Shown here piece by piece: positions 12,462 to 24,545 of a stretch of 64,000 nt of DNA. A program made the translations under genes and the position numbers. How positions within the stretch are numbered: position 1 is the stretch's first letter; each line of letters begins with the position of its first letter. The notes below the pieces were generated by a model. It saw only the letters and a list, made by a program, of their open reading frames with translations. It was not told where the DNA came from and did no database searches. Source of the DNA: Lutjanus erythropterus (Eukaryota; Chordata; Actinopteri; Lutjaniformes; Lutjanidae); the NCBI GenBank assembly GCA_020091685.1, contig CM034607.1:9483465-9547464 (forward strand). The letters run 5' to 3'.

Positions 12462-12826
12462 TGTCACGACCTGGCTCAAAGGAAGGACAAAACATGGAGA
12501 CCACACATGACATTTAAAAGTAAAAGAATTAAATTTATTTAAATTAACTAAATTAAGTATTTATGTAAGTCAGTTCATCAGTAATGTTTGTAGTGAATGG
12601 GTGTGTGAATGTGTTGAAATGTAAGGCAACAAAACCTAAATAACCCAAGACCCAAACAAACCAAACAGCTCAAGGAGGAGAGAGACCACTGAATGCTCAG
12701 TCACCCATAAATATAGGTGAGCCTCCACACCAGCTCAGGTGTTAGCCATTTCTACTAATGAGCCACTCCCAAGGCCTCAGCAGCCAACCAAAAGTAGGTC
12801 AGAGGCCTAGGGGCCGTCACAATATG
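12462..12826. mobile_element. Candidate DNA element with short inverted ends
   Basis: The left end 'aatattgtcacgacctgg' and the reverse complement of the right end 'catattgtgacggcccc' agree over most of 14 bases. The interior is A/C-rich and noncoding. No transposase and no decisive target duplication were seen, so this is tentative. Confidence 0.35.
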
Positions 12827-13849
12827 CCCATGCAAAATCATGCATGTGACTGTACCTCAACACTGAAATATGAAATAATTTTACATTTTGGTCAACATAC
12901 AGGGTGCGAAAATGTTCTCATCTCTCAAAATATCACGCCAAATAATCTGTTTCCAGATCGCCAAACACGGCGTACATACGGAGGTGAACAGTGGAATGTT
13001 ACAGCCAAGGGAATGAGATGGTGCATTTCTTCCCAGAGATGTTTTATTGCTGGACAGAGCCAGAATACTCCAAAAAATGTGTCAAAAACATGTAAAAACT
13101 GTCATCAAAGCCCATAAAAAGAGTAAAATGAACACAACCTACTAAGAGTTATTGTCAGTGTAGCCAAAGCCTGATAAATCTTATTCCTCTGTGCTGTTGA
13201 GCTCCATTGTTGTCTAAAATCTTAACATGTCAGTGAGCCACACTGTTGTACTGCTGACATGTTCCTTCATCACAAAGAACAAGGCCTTGTAGTTTATTTT
13301 GCGATGATCCTGCAAATACAGACCTTGTGCTTTAAATAATAACTAGTGCAGTTTAAGTAACATTTGATAAAAACTACAGTACCCAGCTATTTTTAAAAGA
13401 AAATATATATTCCTGAGCAGTTTCTACTGCATTTATATCTCCAATAGGAATGCATGGCCTTGGTGCTGAGTGCCACAGACAGATTAGGAAAGTACTGAGA
13501 GACGGAGTAACACATTTTGGTTTGGGTCTTTTCATAGGATTTGTTGGCAATAACAAAAATGCAGACTATAGCCAACTATTTCCTTTAATAGATCATCAGA
13601 GTGGATGTGGCATGAGATGCATATTTAATCATTTATCAGAATTAGATTGTTTATATCATATAAATTGTTTATAGTGGATCATCAGTGTGTTTTCATGACA
13701 GGCTTGCTTTAGGAGCACGTAAAGATAGAAAAGATGACCCAACTATTAGTACAGATTGTGACCTGGCTGTGGATCTCTGCACGTACAGCTCAGTTGGAAG
13801 TGGGCAGCACTTCTGCATTAGAGACTGGCATTTTTTCGAGAATCCTGTG

Positions 13850-14090
13850 GGACACTGGATTCCCCCGGGATGGGAGTCAATTTCACTATTGATTGTGGAC
13901 GGGACAGGAAAAAAGTCATCGGGAGCGGGAATCATAATAACAGTAGGTCAGTTTCTTGCAAGCACATGACTGTGGATTGACGGGAATGGGTTGGGATGGG
14001 AACCGTTCTTCTGGGACTGGGAGGGGACAGGATTTTTTTTTGTGGGAGTGAGATAGGACAGGGGTGAAAATCCACTCCCGTGTCATGCTC
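13850..14090 (+). repeat. G-rich dispersed repeat (pair with 59733-59966)
   Basis: It contains 'gggaatgggttgggatggga', 'tttttttgtgggagtg' and 'gtgaaaatccactcccgtgt'. The reverse complement of 59733-59966 carries the same words in the same order, so these are two copies of one dispersed element in opposite orientations. A hAT-like origin is possible but unproven. Confidence 0.55.
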
Positions 14091-15146
14091 TACATCTCAT
14101 ACCTAAGGGCTGGCAGTTGAACAACAGCCTTTTCAACAAATGACAAAATTAACACAAATATTTGCTTATTTTCATTTGCCTGCTGTTTAAAGTATCTACA
14201 CATTTAAAGTAGGTAAACTATGTAAGAATTTTAGTTTTAAACATTCGGAAATTAACTGAAATTATGTAAAGAAGTATCAGTTGTAATGTCAAATATGTCT
14301 CAGGGATAGATAATTTTAAGCAGTGGCCCCATGTGCCACTAAACCCTTAAAGTTGGTGGCGAAAGCAAATTTTTGGTGGCCCAAATGTGAAAAAAAAAAG
14401 AAATGAAAAGGAAGTTTAACACATCTTAACACAGTCTTTCCTAACTTACACTTATGTTGTCCTCTTTTGTGAAAGTTTTATTTAAATACTTCTGAAAGTA
14501 CACATTAAAACATTGAAATAGTTTGCTATGTAGCATTGAAACACATTGGGGTCTCTATCAGCTAAGGATTCCCAGGTCTGAAAAATGTTGAAGACCCCTG
14601 CTTTTTAGCATTGCAATTAAGGTAGTGAAATTTTACAATACAATACACTATAAGTATGAATCTACTCAGCCATTTAATAAAAAAACAACTAAAAACTTGT
14701 GGCACTGACTGCTGGATATTTGATTGTTACAGTTATAAAAAGTCAACACTGTCCTTCATCGCAGCCTGGCTCGATAAAAAGAAAACAGGACGACTAAAGG
14801 GCAGAGCAAAGCAAAAGCAGACAAAGCTTATGTATTTGTGGGCTGTGGGATTTGATCTGACATGAGAGAATTGGGTAATCTATTAGTGGGCTGGTGCTAT
14901 TTATCAGCGCGGTATTAAATCCTGACGTCACATGAGCTGCAATATAGTCTCAGATTACTGGGAATTAAGATTAGCCCTCAGACTTTAATCTCATACAGGT
15001 GTAAGACAGTGGATAAACATTTGCTGTGATATGTGGCTGCGCTGAGTGACATAGTGACAAGCTGATCCCTCACAGACACACACACACAAGCACAGACACT
15101 GACGCACTACACTGAACGCATGTGACTTCATCCATATGGTAAAGTG

Positions 15147-15150
<4 letters not shown>

Positions 15151-15182
<32 letters not shown>
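15151..15182. repeat. (TG)n microsatellite
   Basis: Uninterrupted TG dinucleotides. Confidence 0.95.
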
Positions 15183-15183
<1 letters not shown>

Positions 15184-15326
15184 ATACAGAGACTGCACAC
15201 AAACACACACGACAGATTACAATAACTGTTTAGACACACAAAAGAGATACATTGCTATCATGTATGGCACAGGCACTTACACACATCCACGGGATGTCTG
15301 TTTCAAAGACACTACACTAGTGGGGG

Positions 15327-15833
15327 AGACTGGGGACGGTTGCAACAGGGGACTGTTGCAGCAGGTTTCATTTCTCCAATCAGTAATGTGCTAGAGTGAT
15401 TATATTAATACTGCTCAGTCAGACTCTGTCCTCTCTTTGATAAATATTACTGAATAAATAAATGCTACTGGAATAATATTGTAAAATGGTGTGTATTTTC
15501 AGAATATAATAGTTATTGAAACAAAAAGCATAAGTTAATCAATGAAAAGTAATGTATTTTTTAGCATGTTGCAACTGTCCCTTGATTGTGTTGCAGCTGT
15601 CCGCAGGGTTGGGGTCAGTTGCAGTGTCTGACTTCTTCCATTCCAATAAATACTGTGAATAATATGTCACTTGTAATCAAATGGTATGGGTAACTCACAG
15701 ACAGTTTAATATATAATATATATATAATAATATTGGCTGATTAATATATAATATATCCAATCTATATTAATATATCCAAATGGTCTCTGAGCTACTGAGA
15801 GAAATGCAGAAGTGTTGCAACCGTCCCCAGTCT
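15327..15833. mobile_element. 507-bp element with perfect 21-bp terminal inverted repeats
   Basis: The termini 15327-15347 (AGACTGGGGACGGTTGCAAC plus A) and 15813-15833 are exact reverse complements over 21 bases. Variants of the same word recur inside in both orientations: GGGGACTGTTGCAGC near 15350, GTTGCAACTGTCCC near 15570, GTTGCAGCTGTCC near 15591 and GGGGTCAGTTGCAG near 15610. No open frame encodes a transposase, so it would be mobilised in trans. The flanks show no obvious target duplication, so the true ends may extend a few bases outward. Confidence 0.75.
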
Positions 15834-16744
15834 GGCTGTTGGAAATGAAGTGATATTGTTAACTGTTTTTGTTCCCGCCCACACAAATATTGCAGTAAAC
15901 AAATAAACCAGTGCTGACGCTGTCAAATTCAAGTGCAGCAGTAAAAAAACCAAGCACCAAGAATATATGCTGATTTCTCTCTTGCAAAAAAGGCAGTAGT
16001 GAGTCTCACATGGTTAAATATGTTTGATAACCAACCACTTTCACACCTCGAGCTCATCGTGAGTCATCAGTCAAATAACTGTAAACATAACACATGAATG
16101 AGACATCATTTCAGAGCAGACGATTCATGAATATGCCGAACCTGTCTAAGATTTATGTTTGAAATAAAAGTGTTGAGTGTTTTGTCACTTTTACTAGAGC
16201 CAAAAGTAGCCCTTAAAGTAACACCAGTTCTTTGTTTTGTAACCCTGTAAAACTTTTCAGTGCAAACAAGTGTGTAATAAGTTTTGCTGGGAATAAATTA
16301 TTAAGATATCAGATTGTGATGAAGATTTTCAAAGACAAAAATGAGATGACAAAGAACACTTTGTCACCAATTTTGAATTATATTTTATTGTTTTTTAATT
16401 AGTTTTTTTAACATTTTATTTGAAGGGTGTGCATAAGAATATTATGTCATTTTTGATGCGAAGTTCCCATTATTTGAGATGTCTTTCTTATGACAGCTTG
16501 ACATTACAATGTCATGTGTGGTTAGTATTGACACTGGCGGTCATGAGACCACTGTAATGAACATTTTCCTTGACCTCAAGTACAGTTGTGCCACTTGGGT
16601 TTGTCATTCAGATGTCATTAGGCTTCATTAACGCTGTCAAAAGCTTTTGTAATGGTGCTATGAATAATCACCTGGACTTAAACCAATGCGGCACCATTTT
16701 GACTTGTCATAAAGATGGCATTAAATGTTATCAGGGCAGATGAA
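15834..16744. other. Noncoding AT-rich stretch
   Basis: No gene, clear repeat terminus or RNA structure was recognised. Confidence 0.5.
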
Positions 16745-16755
16745 GAGATGGTGTT

Positions 16756-16871
16756 CAGCTAGTTTACTTGTTGCTTAAGCAGGCTAACTGCTGTCTGCTG
16801 TTATCTGTAGCTGACGTTAGCTAGTTAGCTCAGTTAGCTGTGGAGCTAGCAGCCTAATTAGCTGCTCAGCT
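16756..16871 (+). repeat. Direct repeat A (about 115 bp)
   Basis: 'agctagtttacttgttgc', 'ctgtctgctg', 'atctgtagctg' and 'gagctagcag' occur in the same order at 17164-17279, about 408 bp downstream, at roughly 90% identity by eye. Confidence 0.75.
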
Positions 16872-16904
16872 TTAGGTTCTCCTTCATGGACTGCAGTTAA
16901 TTTT

Positions 16905-17130
16905 GATCGAGTGTGTTAAATTTAGTGGGATTTATTGGCAGAATATAGCAGCAATGGTATATAATATTGTATGTTTTTATTAATGTATACTTAATTTAAA
17001 ATAGGAATTGTTGTGTTTTCATTACCTTAGAATGAGCTGGGTCTGCCATGTTGCACCACCATGTTTCTACAGCAGCCCAGAAAGGACAAAACAGCCACTG
17101 ACTTTAGAGAGGGCTTTTCATGAGAACAGT
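16905..17130 (+). mobile_element. TTAAAGGACC-family element fragment
   Basis: It contains 'aatttagtgggatttattgg', 'cattaccttagaatgagc', 'tgccatgttgcaccaccatg' and 'tttctacagcagccc', matching the family member at 8529-8846. It lies between the two direct repeats. Confidence 0.55.
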
Positions 17131-17163
17131 AGCAAGGTGATTACCTGACAGACTGATGGAGGT

Positions 17164-17279
17164 TAGCTAGTTTACTTGTTGCTAAAGTAGGCTAATCGCT
17201 GTCTGCTGTCATCTGTAGCTGGTGTTTGCTAGTTTGCTCAGTTAGCCATGGAGCTAGCAGTCTAATTAGCTGACTCAGC
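17164..17279 (+). repeat. Direct repeat B (about 115 bp)
   Basis: Second copy of the 16756-16871 segment. Both are rich in GTTAGCT/GCTAGT words. Confidence 0.75.
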
Positions 17280-17842
17280 CCCAGGGTGCCCGGAGCCAAA
17301 CCCAGCAGGAAAACCAACTCGGTACTGGTCTCGGAGGCAATGTCAGAGCAAATGTCAGCTAAGTTGACTCTACTTTTATGAACTCCAGTGAAGTTAAAGA
17401 CAAAGATCAATCCGTTATCATAAAGTAATGACACTGCTCTAATGGTTATGAATATGCTATAAAATCCCAACAAATCCAGCCTTTGAACCCTACGCAACAA
17501 CATCCTCATAAATCAACTATGTCCCACAAATCCTACATGTACAATACGGCTTCTGAGCTGCCCTTCCCGTTCCCCGTGGCCGCGGCTGATAGAGTAGTGA
17601 CCAGCGGCTGAAAGCGGGGGTGAATCGACCACTGTGGCGTGCAGACAGGGCTGCATTGTTCGCCGCTGATCGTAACAATAGGACCTCTGTCAGAGGGGAT
17701 CATCTGTTTTCTTGGCAAGTTGGCCCGTTAATAGGGCTACTTATGCTGTGTGAATGGGCCGGAGCCAGGTCAGAAACAAACGGACGAATAAACACACAAA
17801 CAGACAAACAAAGCAGGCTGGCGTGGGCGTGTGTTACAGCAG

Positions 17843-17873
<31 letters not shown>

Positions 17874-18070
17874 GTTTAAAAGACAGAGGAAGTGTGTATG
17901 CATACACGTGGAGGGATGCAGACACACACAGAGGCGGTATTTCATTAAAATGTATTTAAAATCTGTATTTGATTATTTTTGAGCGTTTTTTAATTTGTAT
18001 TTTGCTGGGCAGAAAAGAAAAGATTTTTTAAGGCTATAGTTGTGTATTTGAAATACTTACAATACATTAT
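17280..18070. other. Noncoding stretch with a GC-richer core and a GT microsatellite
   Basis: The region 17540-17770 is comparatively GC-rich, unique-looking and contains SOX-type words (AACAATAG). It could be a conserved noncoding element. (GT)n lies at 17847-17873. Open frames here have no recognisable protein features. Confidence 0.35.
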
Positions 18071-18385
18071 TTAAAGGGATAGTTCACCCAAAAATTAAAA
18101 GTCAGTCATTATCTACTCACCTTCACGCTGATTGAAGGCTGGGTTTAGTTTTTTAATCCACAAAACACTGCTGGAGTTTCACAGGAAAACAACGTTCCAG
18201 AATCCCCCAACAATTTAAGTGAATGGTGACCAGTTTTTAAATGCAAACAACAGCAAAAATACAACAATATAAAATTCCTCCATGCTGCTCGTCCGGCATA
18301 TTACAAGTCTCCTACATGCCAAGATGATTTGAAAGACGTCATTTACACCATGATTTTAGCCTAAATCTTCACTGTAGATCCTTAG
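18071..18385 (+). mobile_element. TTAAAGGGATAGTTCACCC-ended element
   Basis: It begins with the terminus TTAAAGGGATAGTTCACCC followed by 'aaaaatt...gtcagtcattatctactcacc', typical of an abundant teleost TTAA-ended nonautonomous element. The copy at about 28430-28542 shares its first 110 bp in reverse orientation (including 'attgaaggctgggtttag' and 'ttaatccacaaaacactg'). The right terminus is not found here. Confidence 0.6.
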
Positions 18386-19254
18386 AGTAGAGCCACGTTC
18401 ATGTGTGTGTTCATGTGTGCACACCGTCTGAACTGAGTGTGTGACTATGTGTGCGTAGTGTGCACAACACAACACACATTTTCACACTTATACATTGTTC
18501 CTTACTTGCTACAGTGGGATTTTCTTGGCTGTGTTAGGGTTAAAAATGGTTCAGATGTCCAAAATTGGGCTAAATATGAACAGAATCTGTTAAACTACAC
18601 ACAGCCAAAATTTTAACATCTATTTTTGGGCTGAACTGTGCTGAAAAAAGGCCACGACTGACCAGAAGATAATGTTGAAATGACAATGGGTGGGTCATGT
18701 TAATGCCTAAACCTAACCAAACCTATTTACAGTGTAAACCATGTGTGTAATATCACTTGTGTTACATCACATGACTTATGTAGTTAACGTCCATTAAGAC
18801 TGGTGCTACTGGTACTGTCCACCAGTGATATATGTTGTTTTGAGAGTATCTGATGACCTATTCTGTTATTTAGGTAACAGAACTATGACCTAAATAACTG
18901 TTAATACTGTCATTTGTATTTTATTTAAATGTATGATGAGCAAGTATTTGTAATTTGTAACAAGATACTTGATGTGTCTGTGCCTGTCTCTGCAGACACA
19001 CATACAGTCATCAGTAAGAAAGAGAATGAGGGTTAAAGGCTTTGAATAGTGCTGCACATCCGACTTTAACTGTCCGGTAGTCTCTGGAAAAACACTTAGA
19101 AGTATATTGACAAGGTGAGACAGAGAGATCAAGTGAGGGAATAAAAGAGAGAGACAGTGGAAGAAAGCGAGAGAATAAGCACACGCCCAACATTTTCCAG
19201 GTCAGCCCAAACGCCCCGGGCTAAACTCGCCGTTCTGTTACTGTTTTTCTTCTA

Positions 19255-19282
19255 CCCCCCCACCCCAACCCCCCCCAATTCT

Positions 19283-19313
<31 letters not shown>
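19255..19313. repeat. C-tract cluster followed by (CT)n
   Basis: Four C-runs (7, 4, 8 and at least 4 C) with loops of 1, 2 and 6 bases precede about 15 CT repeats. The complementary strand fits the G-quadruplex pattern G3+N1-7. Confidence 0.8.
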
Positions 19314-19322
<9 letters not shown>

Positions 19323-21775
19323 TTCGCCCAGGGGCAAAGTCGAGCTGCAACAGGATTCAGCCGTTCCCACGGAGACCGGAGAGACGGTGCTGCCATGGCA
19401 ACGAGGCATCGCTTGCTCGAGCGGAGAGCTGCTCCATCCTCTCTGTCTCTTTCTTCATCGACACTCCACCTCTCACCCTCTTCTTCTGTAGGTTTGGGAA
19501 CCTTCCTCCTTTGATCAGTCTTTCTTTTTTTTTTTCTCTTTCTTTCTCTACCTTTATCGCCCTGCTCATCATCCTCCTATCCGCTCATTCTCCACACCTA
19601 AAATATAATGAGAGTGCCGCTGCTGATCAAACTGCCATAATTAAACACCTCAGACAACAGCACTTCTCGCAGAGATAGGGCCAGACGCTCACTTCACACA
19701 CCTCACCTCATATGCCTTCACTGAGTGGCTAAAAAGAGGAAAACATTTGGATTGAATCGCCAAGCTCAATTACACTCTCTCTAGTAATTCACAGTCCAAG
19801 GTGAAGGTGCCAGCAAAGGTTGGAATCTACAGGAAATGCTGTTTGTGAGTCTTTTGCTCTCAGCCAAGAAGTGAAATCTCAGCAAATCTCTCAATACTTT
19901 GAATTGTTCATGATTTTTTGACAGTAATATTTGCCAAAATATGTGACTACTGTGAACACATCAGCAGAAAAAACTCAGACGCATCAGTTGCATCTGTCAG
20001 GCTCAGTTACTGACCAAAGTGGAATATGGCCGTACGTGATCGATCCACATGAAATATGGTTTTAGGTTCTTCTTCATGTGCTGTGTTAAGATACTGCTGA
20101 TAATGGTTTGGCCTTCACTTTACTTTACAACCCAATATAATATAAGTACATTTTACACAGTTTTTGTCAGGAAGTCTCCATTGCATGGAAGACGTTATAC
20201 ATAATAACGCTCAATGAAAACTCAAGAAAGTAGCTCAGATACCCTCGACTGAGGAATGGGACTCAGTAGCAAGAAACACAATGTTTGAGCTCTACATCCA
20301 TACTTCCAGTTCCAGATGAATTTACTGAATTATTTTTAATGAGATTTAAGTCTGTCTGTCTGTGGTCTATGGCCCAAGGTCAGAGCTAAGTCTGGCTATC
20401 TGATTGAACCAGCTGACATTTCAGTCACTTACTTCTAAAAGTAAGAAAACATTCAGTAGTGGTCAACAATGTCATACTGGTTTGCCCTGCTGAAGTTTTG
20501 TGATGCCCCTCTGTGACTCATACAGACGAACAAGGGCTCCTTTACTGGCTGCATGAGAAGCAGTAAACTTTTGATGTAATATAAAGAAGGAGAACGTTCG
20601 CATAAGGAAATGATGAGTTTGATGGCCGACTCAAAAAACACAGATCTGGGATCTGGGAGATCTGGGTTCTTGCCCCATGGGAAAACCAAAACATTACATT
20701 TTAACATACATAACGTTATGTGTATCATGTGACTTTCATCTTGTGACTTGCTTCACCACTTTAATATATTTATTTTAACCCATAACATTTTAATTTTCCC
20801 TAAACCTTACCAAGAGCTTTTGTTTCCTAAACCTATAAATGCAAATATCTTGTGATAACGCTGAGTTTAAAGGCTCCAGTATAAGATGCTGATGGGCGGA
20901 ACAAAGCATTCAACGGCAGCGCCAGCACCAGCAAGCTGATCTCCCTGCGGGTTGACGTCCACATGCCTGCACTAAATGTGGTTACCCACACTCGAGTATT
21001 TATATGCCAATTTATGGTTTCCATCCAAGTATTACATCCGGTACCTCAATCAAATTTTCATTAGTGTTTCTGGTGTGACTAGTGAGGGTGGCAACATTTA
21101 GTCAATTAGGCAATTAATCGCACACATCCCTCCGTAAAGGCAATCTTCTAAGTGATGGAGGACACCTGCTGGGTGAAATGGGAAAAACGAAGCAGTCTGA
21201 CAGGAATGACAGACCAGTACAACAAAACACATGCTATGGTGCTATGGTGGCAATGAAATACATTAAATAACATTATTTCCTGTGTAGTATTTTATGCAAT
21301 TATTATAACAATGTGTGTGACTATAAAATGCTGTTTTCTCTAAATATTATATTGCAAACTTAAATTGAATGTTAAATCCCTTACAGAATATCAGGATATT
21401 CATCTATCTCCATAGTGAAAAGAGAACTGCACTTGTTGTATCCTATCTTGATGTTTAGATATGTCAGCCTTTCTTGTAACGTCTTGATATGATTTTAAAC
21501 TCTAGTGATAGAATTCCAGGTGTTGTTGCGTCAAAACGATTAGCTTCTTGTTGTCCAGAAGTGCCAAGTTTCTTGTGGAGGATAGTAAAAAGTTATGTTT
21601 TAACTTTGGTTGACAACGTTACCATCGGTATTCTCTGCCAGCCTCACATAATTTTACTGTCCTTCTCTTGTCCACTCAGAGCAGGTTGGCCCTATACACA
21701 CCCCACAAGATACACATGGGCCCCGCCTTCAACTCGTGTCTAAGCGGGTGTCAATGTTTCCAACTTTGGTGAGAG

Positions 21776-21807
21776 GATGAAGCAGAACTAAAGAGTTCTG
21801 CTTCATC
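21776..21807. other. Perfect 14-bp stem, 4-base loop hairpin
   Basis: GATGAAGCAGAACT at 21776-21789 is exactly complementary to 21794-21807 around the loop AAAG. No T-run or gene follows. Its origin (small foldback element, replication-slippage inversion or RNA structure) is unknown. Confidence 0.85.
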
Positions 21808-23308
21808 GAGGAAAAAACATACAAAGATTGAATGGGGTGAACAGTAATCAGGTAAACTTGTGTTTCCTCTTTTCCACGTGCACAAGTTCTGCAGCAGCCT
21901 CTGTGGAGACCAGTCTGTCTGTCCACACAATATATGGACATGATGTTACTCCTCCAAGGTGGCCAGGATGGTAAAAAGTGTTCAGAACTTTTATTTAAGC
22001 ACTATCACACTGTAAAAATACTTAACTACATGTAAAGGTCCTGCATTCAAAAACCCTCACTGAAATAAAGTATGGAAATATTATCAGATAAATGTACTTA
22101 AAGTAAAAGTAGTCACGTTGCACTGCATTTTATGTATTTATTTTATATATCAATACCCTATTCATTAAATATTGTTTTTTGTACCTCATTTCGTTCTATA
22201 TAGATCTACTTATTCTTTGGCTGACAGACAGAGCAAACTCTTTTAAAGAAAGGAGGATTGTAGTGGGAGCACCTGGGTGTCAGATGTTACTGTGTGGAAA
22301 ATGGTTTACACGGCTCCCCGGTCAGTTAGGAGGGCCCCTCAGCAGAATTTTGCTTCGGGCCCCATGTGTCCACTTGTTGTCTATCGTCTGCCTGAATCCA
22401 TGTGAAGGCAACATTATCCTGACAGAGAGCTGTGGTTTGTATTAGTAAAAACAACCCTGTAAAATCAAACCTTGCAAAATCTTAACCAGTAACACCTGAG
22501 ATCTGTCACATGCAAAATTAATCAAAAAATAGGTAAACTGTAGCAAAAAATGTTACTGAAAAAGAAAAAAAATCCAGATCTAGCTCTTGCTTCCATCTAC
22601 TTCATTTGCAAAGCCAAACTGTATCAAAGAAAGGAAGCAGTAAAGTGCATTTGGGATTGACAGCTGGATTGATCTGCCTGCAAGTGGTCGATTGTGGAAG
22701 GTGTGAGTGATGTGTGGCTGTCTGTCTCTTTGCTTTTAGCCTGGCTGTAACCCATTCATGCCACCTCTAGACACCGGCAACAAAAGTAAAAGCGGTAATG
22801 AAAAGATTTAAGGTTGAATCATTCCTCTACTCTAACAATGTCAAAAAGGAGTAGGCATTTATGAGAATATCAAACGTGACACTGAGCTCGCATTGATACT
22901 AAACTCAGAAGACTCTCATTGACATCACTTCATCAAACCCAGCAGTTATTTCTGCAATCCACACAATCCTGCTATGACATTTAATTCAGGTTGCCCTTTA
23001 GAGTTTGTTTTGCCGTTTTTTTTTACCTGCACGTTATATGAACACCCTCCCCTTCCGTCACTGCCTTCCATGACTTACTTTTTTTTTTCTCTCATCCATC
23101 AGAAGTCATTAGCGGACAGGACAGAGGCATGAGGTGTGTATGCTAATGCATGTTGCCATGTAGACATTTGAGTCTGACACTTGATGTAAGGTCACTTAAA
23201 GGAGGTTTTGGTGAAAATACGCATGACAGTGGGAGTCTGAACTTATAGATTATTTATATGGCTGTCAGGGACTCTCAGCGTCACACAGCAGGGTTGTAGA
23301 GGAGTGTA

Positions 23309-23311
<3 letters not shown>

Positions 23312-23346
<35 letters not shown>
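23312..23346. repeat. (TG)n microsatellite
   Basis: Nearly uninterrupted TG dinucleotides. Confidence 0.9.
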
Positions 23347-23348
<2 letters not shown>

Positions 23349-24036
23349 CTTAAGAGAGGAGAGCCAAAGAGAAAGAAATGGCGATCAGCTGAAAGAGTTT
23401 GGGCTCATCCTCAGACCTCATATCTTCACCTTCGCTCACAGCAAACGCTGTCTGTAGTTTATCATTAAGTGATATGTGTACTGACAAGCCTTGTGGACGC
23501 GACATGTGGTCGCACACACACATACACACACGCACACACACACACTCAGGTGTCGCTGAAAAGGTCGACTTTCTCTCTGTCGGTTCCCATCCATCAACCC
23601 TGAAGCATTTTGCTTACTCAAACACTCACTCTTCCTATAGCTGATACAGTATAGAAGTCTCTGTGGTGAGTTTATTTTCCCCACAAAGCTGCATTTACTG
23701 TCACTCAGCTCCACATACATGACTAATGGACTGTATGGATTTTTACATATATAAAGCTTCTATTGACTGACACCTATTGGAGCCATTAACAGGAACATAG
23801 TGACACATATATAGGTGCTAGATGCCTCGTTGAAAGCCATTGGAAATGTGTGTGCGTTTCCATATCATACATGCATGTGTACCATACTACAGTAGTGTGT
23901 TTGCACTGGAGTTCAAAGTTCCCATGATTTCAAAATTGATGTTGAAGTGTTTTGTTACATATGCACTGCACCATATGTCAATAATACACCTGACAAAAAT
24001 GACAAAAAGTAGTTTTGTAGACATTCTCTGGTATTT

Positions 24037-24416
24037 TAAAGGGATAGTTGAAAAATCAAAAATACTTGTTTTTCCTCTGATCTGTAGTGCTATTTATCCA
24101 TCTAGGTTATTTTTCCTTAAACCTGCAGAGTTTTGACAGTGATAACGTTTGAAAAGTTCAAAACCAGTATCTCCTTCCAAAAACAGGAGATTTGGTGTTT
24201 ATGACACATGTTTGCATTTACTACTCTACCGCCAGTGTTGACAGGTGACCTGTGCCCTGCGTTGGGCCTGGGTGATATAACTAAAACGTCTATCATGATA
24301 GACATTTCATATTGGTTGATATTATTGATCATTTAGGTCATTACTGATGACATCATGTCTATCCCAAATGATAGAAGTGGCTGAGGTGATAAAATCACTC
24401 TAACCCCAACCCTAGA
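24037..24416. repeat. Dispersed-repeat fragments (two families, adjacent)
   Basis: 'ttaaagggatagttgaaaaa' at 24036 on resembles a TTAA-ended fish repeat. From about 24263 'gggcctgggtgatataac' with 'tctatcatgataga' (a palindrome) resembles another common fish repeat. Assignments are from memory. Confidence 0.4.
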
Positions 24417-24545
24417 TGTCCATCCATCCATCCATCCATTCATCCATCCATCCATCCATCCATAAGCAGGGTATGTCAGATGTCCTTCTCCTCAGCAACA
24501 CTTTCCAGCTCCTCCAGCTGGCTCCTTTCGATGCTGGTTAGGGCC
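24417..24545 (-). mobile_element. Possible RTE/Rex3-type LINE 3' tail with (CATC)n
   Basis: A run of CATC tetramers at about 24420-24462 is followed by 'ataagcaggg...cagatgtccttctcctcagc...ccagctcctccagctgg'. This resembles the 3' end of fish Rex3 (RTE clade) LINEs read in reverse, with their tetranucleotide tail. Only about 80 bp of body remain. Confidence 0.45.

Larger units (their letters stand above)
10800..15326. other. Noncoding stretch with several simple repeats and element fragments
   Basis: It holds (AT)n at 11345-11380, (TC)n at 11914-11957, a candidate element at 12462-12826, a G-rich dispersed repeat at 13850-14090 and (GT)n at 15151-15182. Long open frames on the minus strand at 11816-12348 run through the CT and GAA repeats. 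No recognisable exon. Confidence 0.5.
18400..24036. other. Noncoding stretch, no recognised gene
   Basis: It contains a C-rich/CT-rich tract (19255-19313), a 14-bp perfect hairpin (21776-21807), a hAT-like fragment at about 21972-22130 ('actttta...aaatacttaactacatgtaaa') and (TG)n at 23312-23346. The 173-codon frame at 19157-19678 is dominated by S, L, F and P from pyrimidine-rich DNA and is not credible as a gene. Confidence 0.5.

Noticed and set aside
19157-19678. 173-residue open frame
   Set aside because: Composed largely of Ser, Leu, Phe and Pro from CT- and C-rich DNA; no domain or splice context.
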